A stretch of DNA of 64,000 nt from CAADGY01 sp900696665 (GTDB taxonomy: Bacteria; Acidobacteriota; Terriglobia; Bryobacterales; Bryobacteraceae), in assembly GCA_035063885.1 (NCBI GenBank), contig JAPSFM010000010.1:1-64000 (forward strand). The letters run 5' to 3'. Below, in pieces: positions 40,137-48,223 of the stretch. The position numbers and the translations under genes are program-made. Within the stretch, counting starts at the first letter, position 1, and every line of letters begins with the position of its first letter. The notes beneath the pieces are model-generated. The model had not been told where the DNA came from. It did not search any database and worked only from the letters and a program-made list of their open reading frames with translations.

Positions 40137-42328
40137 AGACTTACCTGGCATACACAAAGATCACCCTGAAGCTGACGTTCCGCGATCGCGTGGTGATTTT
40201 CTTCAACTACGTATTTCCGCTGCTGTTCTTCTTCATGTTCGGCCAATTGTCCGAAGCCGCGCAGGGCGCCGCTATCTATCAGGTGGTGAGCATGGTGCTG
40301 ATTATTGGTGTACTCGGCAACGGTTTCTTCGGGGCTGGAGTTCGTGCGGTACAGGACCGCGAGTTCAACATCCTGCGCCGGTACAAAGTAACGCCGATCA
40401 CGGCCACCCCCGTGCTGGTGTCCTCGCTAATCACCGGTTGGGTAAACTACTTCCCTTCCGGCTTGATGATTCTGGTGCTTGCACACCTGATTTACGGCAT
40501 GCCTTGGCCGGAACGCTGGCCCGAACTGCTGGTGTTCCTCTCGATTGGAGTCTTCGCTTTTCGAGCCATGGGGCTGATTATCGCATCGGTTGTGAACTCT
40601 CTCCAGGAGAGCCAGATTATTATCCAGCTTTTCTACATGCCGATGCTGATCCTCAGCCTTTTTCCGCTGACGTCGATGCCGCATTGGCTACAGGCCATTG
40701 CGCAGTTCCTCCCGTCACCTTATTTGTTCATGGGAATGCAGAGCATCCTGGTCCGCCGGGAAGGTCTGGCGGCGAACATCATTCCGATTGTTGCGCTGCT
40801 GGTGACCACGCTGCTCGCAACGTTTATCGGGGTGAAGCTGTTCCGCTGGGAAAAGGAAGAAAAGGTGCAGCGCTCGAGCAAGCTCTGGCTGGCCGCGATT
40901 CTCGCGCCCTTCCTCCTGTTGGGTGCATGGCAGTTTTACAGCCGGGACAACATTGTGAAGGCGAGGATTCTCGAACGGCAGATGTATCGCGACCGCACCT
41001 GGCTCATCCGGAACGTGCGCATCTTCGCCGGGGACGGGACCGTGATCCCGGCGGCAACCGTTCTCATTCGAGGGGGACGGATCGATACCCTTTATCCTTC
41101 CGAGCCACCCGGCGTCGGCGTGAAAGCCGAAACGATCGAAGGCGCCGGGAAGACCCTCCTGCCGGGATTGATCGACGCTCGCGTTCACCTGATAGCACCG
41201 GGAGGTGTGTATGAGACACCTGGCGAATACGAACCGCATAAGACCATCCGGCGCGCGCTGGCGGCATACCTGTACAGCGGTGTGACGGTGGTGCGCAGCG
41301 TGGGAGACCCCTTGGAACTTGTCGAAGGAGCGGGCCGGCAGATCGCAAGTGGAGAGCGGCTGGGAGCGGAAGTCTTTACGACGGGGCCGGTTTTCACGGC
41401 GCCGGAGGGACTCGCAACAGCACATTTCGACAGTGTGCCGCAGCCGTTCCGTGACGCTCTTACACGAACCATCGCCCGTACACCGGCTTCGGTTGAACAG
41501 GCACGGCAGGAGGTGAAGGATCTGGCCGGACAGGGGGTTCAGGCTATTGAGGCCATTCTTGAATCGGGCGTCCCGGCGAGAGCGTTCCCTCGCCTGGACC
41601 CATCCATTCTGAAAGCGATCATTGTGGAAGCCCATGCGCGCAGCCTGCCTGTCGTAGTCCACACCGGCGACAGCAGGGATGTACGGGAGGCGGTGGAGGC
41701 TGGCGCCGACGCCATCGCGCACGGGTCGGCGCGTGATGAAATTCCGGATGAAATATGGCGCGCCATGGCGCGGCGCAAGGTTATGTTTACACCGTCACTG
41801 GTTGCGGTGGAAGCTCTTCAGCAAATTGCACAAGGCTCCAGCGCCTTGCTGGAGCGCTCGCTTGCACAGCAAGTTGGCCCCGCGCCGCTACTGCGTGCGA
41901 CCGAAGACTTTCTTGTTTCCGGAAAAGCGGTCCTGCTGCGCGGCAAGGTCAGTCTGCTCCAACCTCATCTGAAAATCGCGATGACCAACCTGGAGAGAGC
42001 TTACAAGGCAGGAGTTCCGCTGGTGGCCGGATCGGATGCCGGCAATCTCCTTGTTACACATGGTCCGGCCGTGCACCGCGAACTGCAACTGTGGGTGGAA
42101 GCAGGCGTTCCGGCGCGAGATGCGCTCACGGCTGCAACAGGTAACGCGGCGGCCGCACTGCGCGCGTCGGACCGGTTGGGGCTGATCCGTCCGGGCTGTG
42201 AGGCGAGCATGCTTCTCGTAGATGGAAACCCACTCGAAGAAATTGCGGCTACCGAGCGTATCTCCGCCGTGTTCTTCCGAGGCGAGCGGTTAGACCGCGC
42301 GAGCCTGTTCAAGCAGGGCGAGAACTAG
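40133..42328 (+). CDS. ABC-2 permease fused to an amidohydrolase-like domain
   Basis: 731 residues from a TTG start that overlaps the ATPase stop; the upstream open frame inside the ATPase gene is rejected. Residues about 1-265 form an ABC-2 permease (six helices; KVTPITATPVLVSSLITGW, LPSPYLFMGMQSIL). A helix near 255-275 leads into an amidohydrolase of the imidazolonepropionase/prolidase-like type (about 290-731): VRIFAGDGTVIPAATVLIRGG, LLPGLIDARVHL, VVVHTGDS, DAIAHGSARDE, and LVAGSDAGNLL. The first metal histidine of the expected D-x-H-x-H is Arg350 (DARVH); the codon CGC is one transition from CAC. A stop between the two halves is not present, so this is a true fusion unless there is a sequence error. 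Substrate unknown. Confidence 0.85.
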   Translation: MKTYLAYTKITLKLTFRDRVVIFFNYVFPLLFFFMFGQLSEAAQGAAIYQVVSMVLIIGVLGNGFFGAGVRAVQDREFNILRRYKVTPITATPVLVSSLITGWVNYFPSGLMILVLAHLIYGMPWPERWPELLVFLSIGVFAFRAMGLIIASVVNSLQESQIIIQLFYMPMLILSLFPLTSMPHWLQAIAQFLPSPYLFMGMQSILVRREGLAANIIPIVALLVTTLLATFIGVKLFRWEKEEKVQRSSKLWLAAILAPFLLLGAWQFYSRDNIVKARILERQMYRDRTWLIRNVRIFAGDGTVIPAATVLIRGGRIDTLYPSEPPGVGVKAETIEGAGKTLLPGLIDARVHLIAPGGVYETPGEYEPHKTIRRALAAYLYSGVTVVRSVGDPLELVEGAGRQIASGERLGAEVFTTGPVFTAPEGLATAHFDSVPQPFRDALTRTIARTPASVEQARQEVKDLAGQGVQAIEAILESGVPARAFPRLDPSILKAIIVEAHARSLPVVVHTGDSRDVREAVEAGADAIAHGSARDEIPDEIWRAMARRKVMFTPSLVAVEALQQIAQGSSALLERSLAQQVGPAPLLRATEDFLVSGKAVLLRGKVSLLQPHLKIAMTNLERAYKAGVPLVAGSDAGNLLVTHGPAVHRELQLWVEAGVPARDALTAATGNAAAALRASDRLGLIRPGCEASMLLVDGNPLEEIAATERISAVFFRGERLDRASLFKQGEN

Positions 42329-42402
42329 CAGGCTGCTGAAAAGCCGCTTGCTGGCGCACACTCCACCCGGAGCGCGACCGCGCCTCTTTCAGCCTCCTGC
42401 TA
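42326..42402. repeat. Imperfect inverted repeat covering both convergent stop codons
   Basis: TAGCAGGCTGCTGAAA (42326-42341) is mirrored by TTTCAGCCTCCTGCTA (42387-42402), 14 of 16 positions complementary, with a GC-rich 45-nt centre. Its first TAG is the stop of the fusion gene and its last TAG, on the other strand, is the stop of the rhomboid gene. This could be a bidirectional terminator or a small REP/MITE-like element that replaced both gene ends. Confidence 0.6.
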
Positions 42403-43233
42403 AAACCTGGACGCCACACCGAAGAACAGGAACATCTGGAGGAACGCGAATGCCGTCATTACTATGCAGGCCAGTGCGGCAATACCCCACAACTTCTCCT
42501 GCACTGAGCGCCGCGGCAGCGGGGTTCCTGCGACAAATCCGGTGACGAATCCCGCGATCAGCCCACCGATATGGGCGGCATTATCGATGCGGAAAAACGG
42601 GAGCAGGCCGATGAGCAGCCCGTATACCGCCCAACGAATGTAGAGTGACCGGATCGCCGCACCTATAACCGTGCCGGAGCGCATGCCGAGGGCGATCATC
42701 GCTCCCAGCAGCCCGAAAATACCGGCGGAAGCTCCTATTGAAAGCGCTGGCGACCACCATGTGCTGACCATAAAGCCGAAGACCGTGGCCAGGAAGTAGA
42801 TGACGATCAGGCGCCTGGCGCCGTAAAGTTCCTCCACCTGCGCGCCAAGATCGAAAAGAACCCAGGAGTTCATGAGGATGTGAAAGAGGCCGCCGTGCAG
42901 AAAGCCGGCCGTGATCAGTCTCCACCACTGTCCGGCGGCGATAAACTCGTTGTATTTCGCCCCAAACAGCAGCAAAGTGCGCCCGTCGATATCCATGAAC
43001 GATGCACCGCCGTTTTGCATGCTGAAAAGGGCGGTTGCGGCGTATAGCCCGAAATTGATCGTAAGAATGAGAACGGTAACGAATCGGGCGTGGGGAATAA
43101 ATCCGACGGATATTTCGGCGGATTGCCTTCGGTCCACCGCTCTTGGCCCCACCGGGGTATCACAGTAAGGACAGACCTTGTCGGATGTAGTAATAAACGC
43201 CCGGCAGTTCGGGCACATTCTTCGTTTATCCAC
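42400..43233 (-). CDS. Rhomboid-family intramembrane serine protease with N-terminal zinc ribbon
   Basis: 277 residues. The N-terminus has a zinc ribbon with knuckles CPNC and CPYC, then six or seven membrane helices. The catalytic serine is in GASAGIFGLLGA, the catalytic histidine in NAAHIGGLIAG, and the L1-loop/helix block WWRLITAGFLHGGLFHILMN (20 residues) is typical. Rhomboids cut membrane proteins within the bilayer. A GTG start at 43233 is chosen, 5 codons before MCPNC; ATG 43218 is an alternative. It lies 28 nt after the FRG-domain gene and is probably cotranscribed with it. The stop is inside an inverted repeat. Confidence 0.88.
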   Translation of the reverse strand: MDKRRMCPNCRAFITTSDKVCPYCDTPVGPRAVDRRQSAEISVGFIPHARFVTVLILTINFGLYAATALFSMQNGGASFMDIDGRTLLLFGAKYNEFIAAGQWWRLITAGFLHGGLFHILMNSWVLFDLGAQVEELYGARRLIVIYFLATVFGFMVSTWWSPALSIGASAGIFGLLGAMIALGMRSGTVIGAAIRSLYIRWAVYGLLIGLLPFFRIDNAAHIGGLIAGFVTGFVAGTPLPRRSVQEKLWGIAALACIVMTAFAFLQMFLFFGVASRF

Positions 43234-43261
43234 GGAACCCCCATTGTACAATCGGCTCGGC

Positions 43262-44335
43262 TCAGACTTGCGCCGGACCGGCCTGGTGCACTCCCGGGAG
43301 ATTGGCGGGAAAGGTCTTCTCGGCTGCCGGTTCGGGGTTGACCGCCACGGCGCTATCCCGGCATTCGTCCCACCAAATGCTGCCTTCCCGGGTAGACAAC
43401 CGTGCGGTCCGGCGGCCCTCGCGCTGGCAATGATAAGTGACTTCCATCGTGGCATTGCTGATGCTGGTGATGACCGCCGGATAGGTGTGAGGATAACCGT
43501 CACTTTCAAGATAGGTTATCTCGATGATGTTATTCGGACTGTAATACCTCCTCAACCAGGCGCTAAGTCCGTCGAGCCCCGGAAACATGACCCGCTCATT
43601 CACATTGGCCATGTCCAGTTTGTCCCGTATCTCCCATTTCAGCGGCGCGGGTATGACGATCTTGCGGTATAACTTCCGTTTGGATTTCTGCTCCCTTTGG
43701 GCAAGCCAGGTCCAGAGGTCCCCTTCGGCGCTGGACATCATCGAAAATAGCGCCATTTGGTTCACGATGCGTTCGTCGAGAGACGGCGGCTCAAAGAAGA
43801 CCACACACTCTCCCTGTTCTTCCCGTACGCGCCGGTCGAAATCGGCGAGGCTACCGGCATAGCGGTCCAGCATTTCGGCTGAAAAAACCGTGGCGCCTTC
43901 CTGTTTCAAAATCTCCCGCAGCTTTTCAGGCAGAAACTCCTGTACGGCGATGCAGTCAACGGCCCAGACGGCGGCATCGGCCGCGAACAGCGAAAAATCC
44001 GCGGTGGCGAAGTGAAGTGCGACAAAGGGAGAAAAGGTCCAGTCCAACAACCGGGTGGGCAGGCCGTGATGTTGTGCTACGGCGAGCCAGTTCCACCAGG
44101 AACCGCCGGGGGCCGCCTCGCGATGCGCGTACTTGCGGAAATTGCGCAACAGGTCGTCCTCCAACTCTCCGTAATGCCCGCCCAAACGCATGAGGCAGGT
44201 CTTCAAATCGGACCCGGCGGCGGCCACTCCGCGAAAAACATACGGAGAACGAAACCGCCCGTGCGGCTGGAACCATGATTCCGCATAAAGCTGTTCATCC
44301 AGATGTGCCCAACTGGTGACACGTACTTCTTCCAC
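43262..44335 (-). CDS. FRG-domain protein
   Basis: 357 residues with a GTG start. The FRG domain covers about residues 10-260: YVFRGV near residue 32 gives the family its name, and NWLAVAQHHGLPTRLLDWTF is the second signature, followed by FVALHFATADF. The C-terminal 90 residues are of unknown type. FRG domains occur in bacteria, phages and some defence loci; the activity is not established. The gene precedes the rhomboid gene on the same strand. No other defence gene is nearby, so a defence role is only a possibility. Confidence 0.85.
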   Translation of the reverse strand: MEEVRVTSWAHLDEQLYAESWFQPHGRFRSPYVFRGVAAAGSDLKTCLMRLGGHYGELEDDLLRNFRKYAHREAAPGGSWWNWLAVAQHHGLPTRLLDWTFSPFVALHFATADFSLFAADAAVWAVDCIAVQEFLPEKLREILKQEGATVFSAEMLDRYAGSLADFDRRVREEQGECVVFFEPPSLDERIVNQMALFSMMSSAEGDLWTWLAQREQKSKRKLYRKIVIPAPLKWEIRDKLDMANVNERVMFPGLDGLSAWLRRYYSPNNIIEITYLESDGYPHTYPAVITSISNATMEVTYHCQREGRRTARLSTREGSIWWDECRDSAVAVNPEPAAEKTFPANLPGVHQAGPAQV

Positions 44336-44488
44336 AATCTCAGTGTAATGCGCGAGTGTAAGCGGAAGCCCGGGTCCCTGACATTACCTTCAATGAAAGC
44401 TGCCAGTGGCGGACGTTAGCCGTAATATTATTCTTCGCGATGGAGAAGTCCAACTGTTCCGGCCGCCCGCAAGCCGATCTAACCTGAG

Positions 44489-46045
44489 CTATGTAACCGG
44501 TCCCGGATTGAAGGGCGAGAGCGCGTTGTGCAGCCCCCACTTTTCGGCCCAGGTGCGCTTTCTGCCGCTGGCGACGTCGAGAATCAGGTGGAAAATCTCC
44601 CACCCTACACTTTCAATGGAGGCATCGCCGGTAGCGATGCGGCCGGCGTCCACGTCGATGAGATCATGCCATCTCTCCGCCAGCGCGGTTCGTGAGGACA
44701 CCTTCACTACAGGCACCAGCGCCAAGCCGTAGGGTGAGCCTTCGCCGGTCGTAAAGACATGCATGTTCATCGACGTGAGCTGCTGTGTGCCGCAGATAAA
44801 ATCGCTCGCCGGCGTGGCGGCGAATACCAGGCCTTTCGCCGTCACCCGCTCCCCGTGCCCGGCCACCGCCATCAATGCCGAGCTTCCAGCCTTGACAATA
44901 GATCCAAGCGCTTTCTCCACTACGTTCGAAAGGCCACCCCGCTTGTTTCCAGGTGTGGGATTTGCGCTCCGGTCGGCCAGCCCTCCGGCCAGATATTCGT
45001 CGTACCAGCGCATCTCACGAATCAGATCGCGCGCAACCTTCTCGTCGACGGCACGCGGTGTCAGCAGGTGAACGGCGTCGCGAACTTCAGTCACTTCGGA
45101 AAACATCACCGTCGCGCCCGTCCTGACCAGAAGGTCGGCGGCATATCCCAGTGCCGGGTTGCAGGTGACGCCGGAGAACGCATCGCTTCCTCCGCATTGA
45201 AGCCCCACCACGAGATCGGAAGCCGGGCGCTGCACCCGGCGCCGCCCGTCGAGTTCTTTCAGACGCTTTTGCGCGAACCGCATGATGGCCGCCACCATAT
45301 CGCCGAATCCGTGCAACTCCGAATCCTGCAAGCGAATGACATACGGCTCGTCTTCGAGCACCGGCAATTCGCTTACGCTCGCGGAGGGCAGCCGTTTGTC
45401 CGGCAATAATCTCGACGGCTGCAACTTCTCACAACCCAGGCTGACCACCAGCGGCGCAGCGCCGAAGTTGGGATTGCGGACGATGTTCCGCAGAGTCCGG
45501 ATGGGAATGGTGGCGCCCGGTGCGTCAATCGCTACACCGCAACCATAGGAATGCGTGATCGCAACCACATCGTCCACGCCTGGGAAGTGGGGCAGAATCT
45601 CCGAGCGGATTCTTTTGACAGCGTGCTCTACTGTCGGGGCCACGCATTGCACCGTCGTGGTGATGCCAAGAATGTTTCTGGTTCCCACGGTGCCGTCGGC
45701 GTTGGGATACCCCTCGAACGTATAGCCGGGCAGTTCCGGCAACCGGGGTGGCACCGCCGTAGCCAGCGGCAAGGCGTCAAGCACCGGCGCGGCAGGGAGG
45801 TCCAGCATTTCTTCCCGGACCCATGCTCCCGCCGGAATCGGCCGGTTTGCAAATCCGATGTTCTGGCCATACCGCACAATGGGCTCTGCCGTTCCGATTT
45901 CGTGGAGCGCCACTTTGTGTGCATGCGGTATGGATTCCTTCAGACGCAGCCCGTCCGGAAATTCAGTCCCAGAAGGAAGGCCTTCGGGATTTACGATGAT
46001 GGCGACGTTGTCCCGTGGATGGACGCGAACATATAAAGGACCCAT
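44489..46045 (-). CDS. garD: Galactarate dehydratase (UxaA/GarD family)
   Basis: 518 residues, close to the E. coli GarD length (523) and collinear with it. An N-terminal SAF-like domain (VRVHPRDNVAIIVNPEGLPSG is the start) precedes the large UxaA/GarD catalytic domain with GYPNADGTVGTRNILGITT, HSYGCGVAID, GLQCGGSDAFSGVTCNP, FSEVTEVRDAVHLLTPRAV and the end HNALSPFNPGPVT. GarD dehydrates meso-galactarate to 5-keto-4-deoxyglucarate in the cytoplasm. GGGAG precedes the ATG by 8 nt. It is the last gene of kdgK-pta-garD. Altronate dehydratase is a close relative and the main alternative. Confidence 0.9.
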   Translation of the reverse strand: MGPLYVRVHPRDNVAIIVNPEGLPSGTEFPDGLRLKESIPHAHKVALHEIGTAEPIVRYGQNIGFANRPIPAGAWVREEMLDLPAAPVLDALPLATAVPPRLPELPGYTFEGYPNADGTVGTRNILGITTTVQCVAPTVEHAVKRIRSEILPHFPGVDDVVAITHSYGCGVAIDAPGATIPIRTLRNIVRNPNFGAAPLVVSLGCEKLQPSRLLPDKRLPSASVSELPVLEDEPYVIRLQDSELHGFGDMVAAIMRFAQKRLKELDGRRRVQRPASDLVVGLQCGGSDAFSGVTCNPALGYAADLLVRTGATVMFSEVTEVRDAVHLLTPRAVDEKVARDLIREMRWYDEYLAGGLADRSANPTPGNKRGGLSNVVEKALGSIVKAGSSALMAVAGHGERVTAKGLVFAATPASDFICGTQQLTSMNMHVFTTGEGSPYGLALVPVVKVSSRTALAERWHDLIDVDAGRIATGDASIESVGWEIFHLILDVASGRKRTWAEKWGLHNALSPFNPGPVT

Positions 46046-46058
46046 GTAATCGGCTCCC

Positions 46059-47057
46059 TCAGTAGCACGTCTGGGTCTGAACGGCAGTGACCAACGCCGT
46101 ATTGTAGATATCGTCGGCAGAGCAGCCGCGCGATAAGTCGTTGAACGGCTTCTCCAGCCCTTGCAGAAAAGGACCCATCACCGCGACTCCTCCTATTCTC
46201 TCGGCGATCTTGCAGCCGATGTTCGCGGAATTGAGGTCAGGGAATACGAGCGTGTTCGCATGGCCTGCTACGGTGGAGCCGGGAGCTTTCGCCCTACCCA
46301 CGGCCTCAGCCAGCGCGGCATCGGCCTGCAACTCCCCATCGATGTGCAAGTCCGGGGCCCGCGCCTTCACGATGCGAAGCGCTTCGACAATTTTGTCCAC
46401 CTGCTTGTGTTTCGCACTGCCCTTGGTGGAGAACGAAAGTAGCGCCACAGCCGGTTCCACGCCGATAAGCACACGCGTGCTTTCCGCCGACGCAATAGCG
46501 ATCTCCGCCAACTGAACTGCCGAGGGGTCGATGACAATGGCGCAATCCGCGAAAGCGAGCAGTCCGTGATGGCCCAAGCAGGATTCACGGCTGGCGAGAA
46601 TGGACATGCTCGACACGGTCCTGAATCGTGGTGGCATCCCGATGGAGTGCAAGGCCGCCCGGACGGTGTCCGCAGTGCTCGTTGCCGCCCCGCCGACACC
46701 GCCATCGGCATCACCTGCCGCCACCATCAGCGCCGCAAAATAGAGAGGCTTGCGGGCAAACTCCGCGGCCTCGGACTCCGTCACACCTTTAGCGCGCCGC
46801 TTTTCGTAGAGCACGGAGGCATACTTACGAACCAGCGGAGAATCGGCCGGGTCGATGGAGGCGACACCGGAAGCGCCGGCCGGTTTCGGACCAATCAGGA
46901 TTGGCTTGACGACACCATCGCGTTCCAGCCGTACCGCTGCAGCGATGACGCGCGGATCATTGCCTTCGGGAAAGACGATTCGCTTTTTGCCGGCGAGCCG
47001 CTGAATCCGCTCGATGTGCCTGGACAGAAAGGTAACAGCGGATTCCGGTAGAGCCAT
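46059..47057 (-). CDS. pta: Phosphate acetyltransferase
   Basis: 332 residues, the short single-domain form. It interconverts acetyl-CoA and acetyl phosphate. Signature blocks are KKRIVFPEGNDPRVIAAA, LLSFSTKGSAKH, LVFPDLNSANIGCKI and GPFLQGLEKPFNDLSRGCS. The terminal segment includes DDIYNTALVTAVQTQ. It lies 20 nt after kdgK and 13 nt before garD. Placement with sugar-acid genes suggests handling of acetyl units made from their pyruvate product, or it could be an acyltransferase of the same fold such as phosphate butyryltransferase; the length and motifs favour Pta. Confidence 0.92.
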   Translation of the reverse strand: MALPESAVTFLSRHIERIQRLAGKKRIVFPEGNDPRVIAAAVRLERDGVVKPILIGPKPAGASGVASIDPADSPLVRKYASVLYEKRRAKGVTESEAAEFARKPLYFAALMVAAGDADGGVGGAATSTADTVRAALHSIGMPPRFRTVSSMSILASRESCLGHHGLLAFADCAIVIDPSAVQLAEIAIASAESTRVLIGVEPAVALLSFSTKGSAKHKQVDKIVEALRIVKARAPDLHIDGELQADAALAEAVGRAKAPGSTVAGHANTLVFPDLNSANIGCKIAERIGGVAVMGPFLQGLEKPFNDLSRGCSADDIYNTALVTAVQTQTCY

Positions 47058-47077
47058 AGTGGGAACTTAAATTGTAC

Positions 47078-48109
47078 TCAACGCTGCACGCGTCCGGAGC
47101 CGCCGCCCTTCAGCAGCCCTTTCACCTCGTCGACGGTGAAGCGATTGAAGTCGCCCGGAATGGAATGCTTCAGGCACGATGCGGCCACCGCGAATTCCAG
47201 CGCTTCCTGGTGCGAGCTCAGATTCAGCAATCCGTAGATGAGGCCGCCGGCGAATGAGTCGCCACCACCCACGCGGTCTACGATGTGTGTGATATCGTAC
47301 CGGCGGCTGACTATGAACTGCTCGCGGTCGTTCAAGCAGGCCGACCACCCGTTGTGCGACGCACTGAAGGATTCCCGCAGCGTGACGCCGAGCATCTTGA
47401 GATTCGGATATTGGGCCAGCACTTTATCCGTGAGCTTCCTGTACTGTTCACCGTCGAGTTTGCCCGAGTGTACGTCGACATCGGCCTGGATGCCGAGCGA
47501 CATCTGGCAGTCCTCTTCGTTGGCGATACCGACATCTACGCTCTTAAACAGCTCCGGCATCACTTCCTTCGCACTCTTGCCGTACTTCCACAGATTCTTG
47601 CGGTAGTTGAGATCGCAGGATACGGTGAGGCCCTTTTCGCGGGCCACGCGTACGCTCTCGAGCGACAGGTCCGCGGCGCCCTGGCTGATGGCGGGGGTGA
47701 TACCGGTAACATGGAACCACGATGCGCCGTCGAATGCCTTGTTCCAGTCCACGTCGCCGGGTTTGGCCAGCGCGATGGCGCTGTTCTCGCGATCGTAGAC
47801 CACTTTCGACGGGCGCTGGTTCGCTCCGGGTTCGACAAAGTAGATGCCCATGCGCCCTTTGCTGCGTACGATGGCGGAAGTGTCCACTCCAAAACGCCTT
47901 AGCTCACCAACGAAAGCGTCGGCAATCGGGTTGCTCGGAAGCACCGTAACGTATCGAGCCGGGTTTCCAAAGTTTGCGAGCGCGACCGCTACGTTCGCCT
48001 CTCCGCCGCCAAATGTAGCGGCAAACTGAGGAGATTGCAGAAATCGCTCGAAGCCCGGAGGCGCCAGGCGCAACATAATTTCACCGAAGGTAACGACGAG
48101 TTTCGACAT
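47078..48109 (-). CDS. kdgK: 2-keto-3-deoxygluconate kinase (PfkB family)
   Basis: 343 residues. PfkB fold with N-terminal VVTFGEIMLRLAPPG, FGGGEANVAVALANFG, the GIYFVEPGANQRPSKVVYDR segment typical of KDG kinases, and the C-terminal signature DRVGGGDSFAGGLIYG with the catalytic aspartate. It phosphorylates 2-keto-3-deoxygluconate before aldol cleavage to pyruvate and glyceraldehyde 3-phosphate. First gene of kdgK-pta-garD; divergent from the rhamnonate-dehydratase-like gene. It has no strong ribosome site; an extended -10 lies about 15 nt upstream. Confidence 0.85.
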   Translation of the reverse strand: MSKLVVTFGEIMLRLAPPGFERFLQSPQFAATFGGGEANVAVALANFGNPARYVTVLPSNPIADAFVGELRRFGVDTSAIVRSKGRMGIYFVEPGANQRPSKVVYDRENSAIALAKPGDVDWNKAFDGASWFHVTGITPAISQGAADLSLESVRVAREKGLTVSCDLNYRKNLWKYGKSAKEVMPELFKSVDVGIANEEDCQMSLGIQADVDVHSGKLDGEQYRKLTDKVLAQYPNLKMLGVTLRESFSASHNGWSACLNDREQFIVSRRYDITHIVDRVGGGDSFAGGLIYGLLNLSSHQEALEFAVAASCLKHSIPGDFNRFTVDEVKGLLKGGGSGRVQR

Positions 48110-48124
48110 AAGGAATCGGAGTCG

Positions 48125-48133
48125 ATTGTATCA
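48125..48133 (-). promoter_or_regulatory. Extended -10 promoter of kdgK-pta-garD
   Basis: On the minus strand TGA-TACAAT, an extended -10, ends 15 nt before the kdgK ATG. No good -35 was found, as is usual for extended -10 promoters. Confidence 0.45.
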
Positions 48134-48185
48134 AATTATCAATACCCGGCGTGGCCCGCGTCTGTAGATGTCTTTAGGCGACGGC

Positions 48186-48214
48186 TTGAATTCCAGCCGC
48201 GAAAGCTCTATAAC
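48186..48214 (+). promoter_or_regulatory. Promoter of the rhamnonate-dehydratase-like gene
   Basis: TTGAAT (48186-48191) and TATAAC (48209-48214) are separated by exactly 17 nt. The ATG lies 9 nt after the -10, so the transcript should begin about 3 nt before the start codon. Confidence 0.65.
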
Positions 48215-48223
48215 ATACCAGAC

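Noticed and set aside
43262..44335. An anti-phage defence island around the FRG gene
   Set aside because: Neighbours are a rhomboid protease and housekeeping metabolism; no nuclease, toxin, integrase or other defence gene is present.
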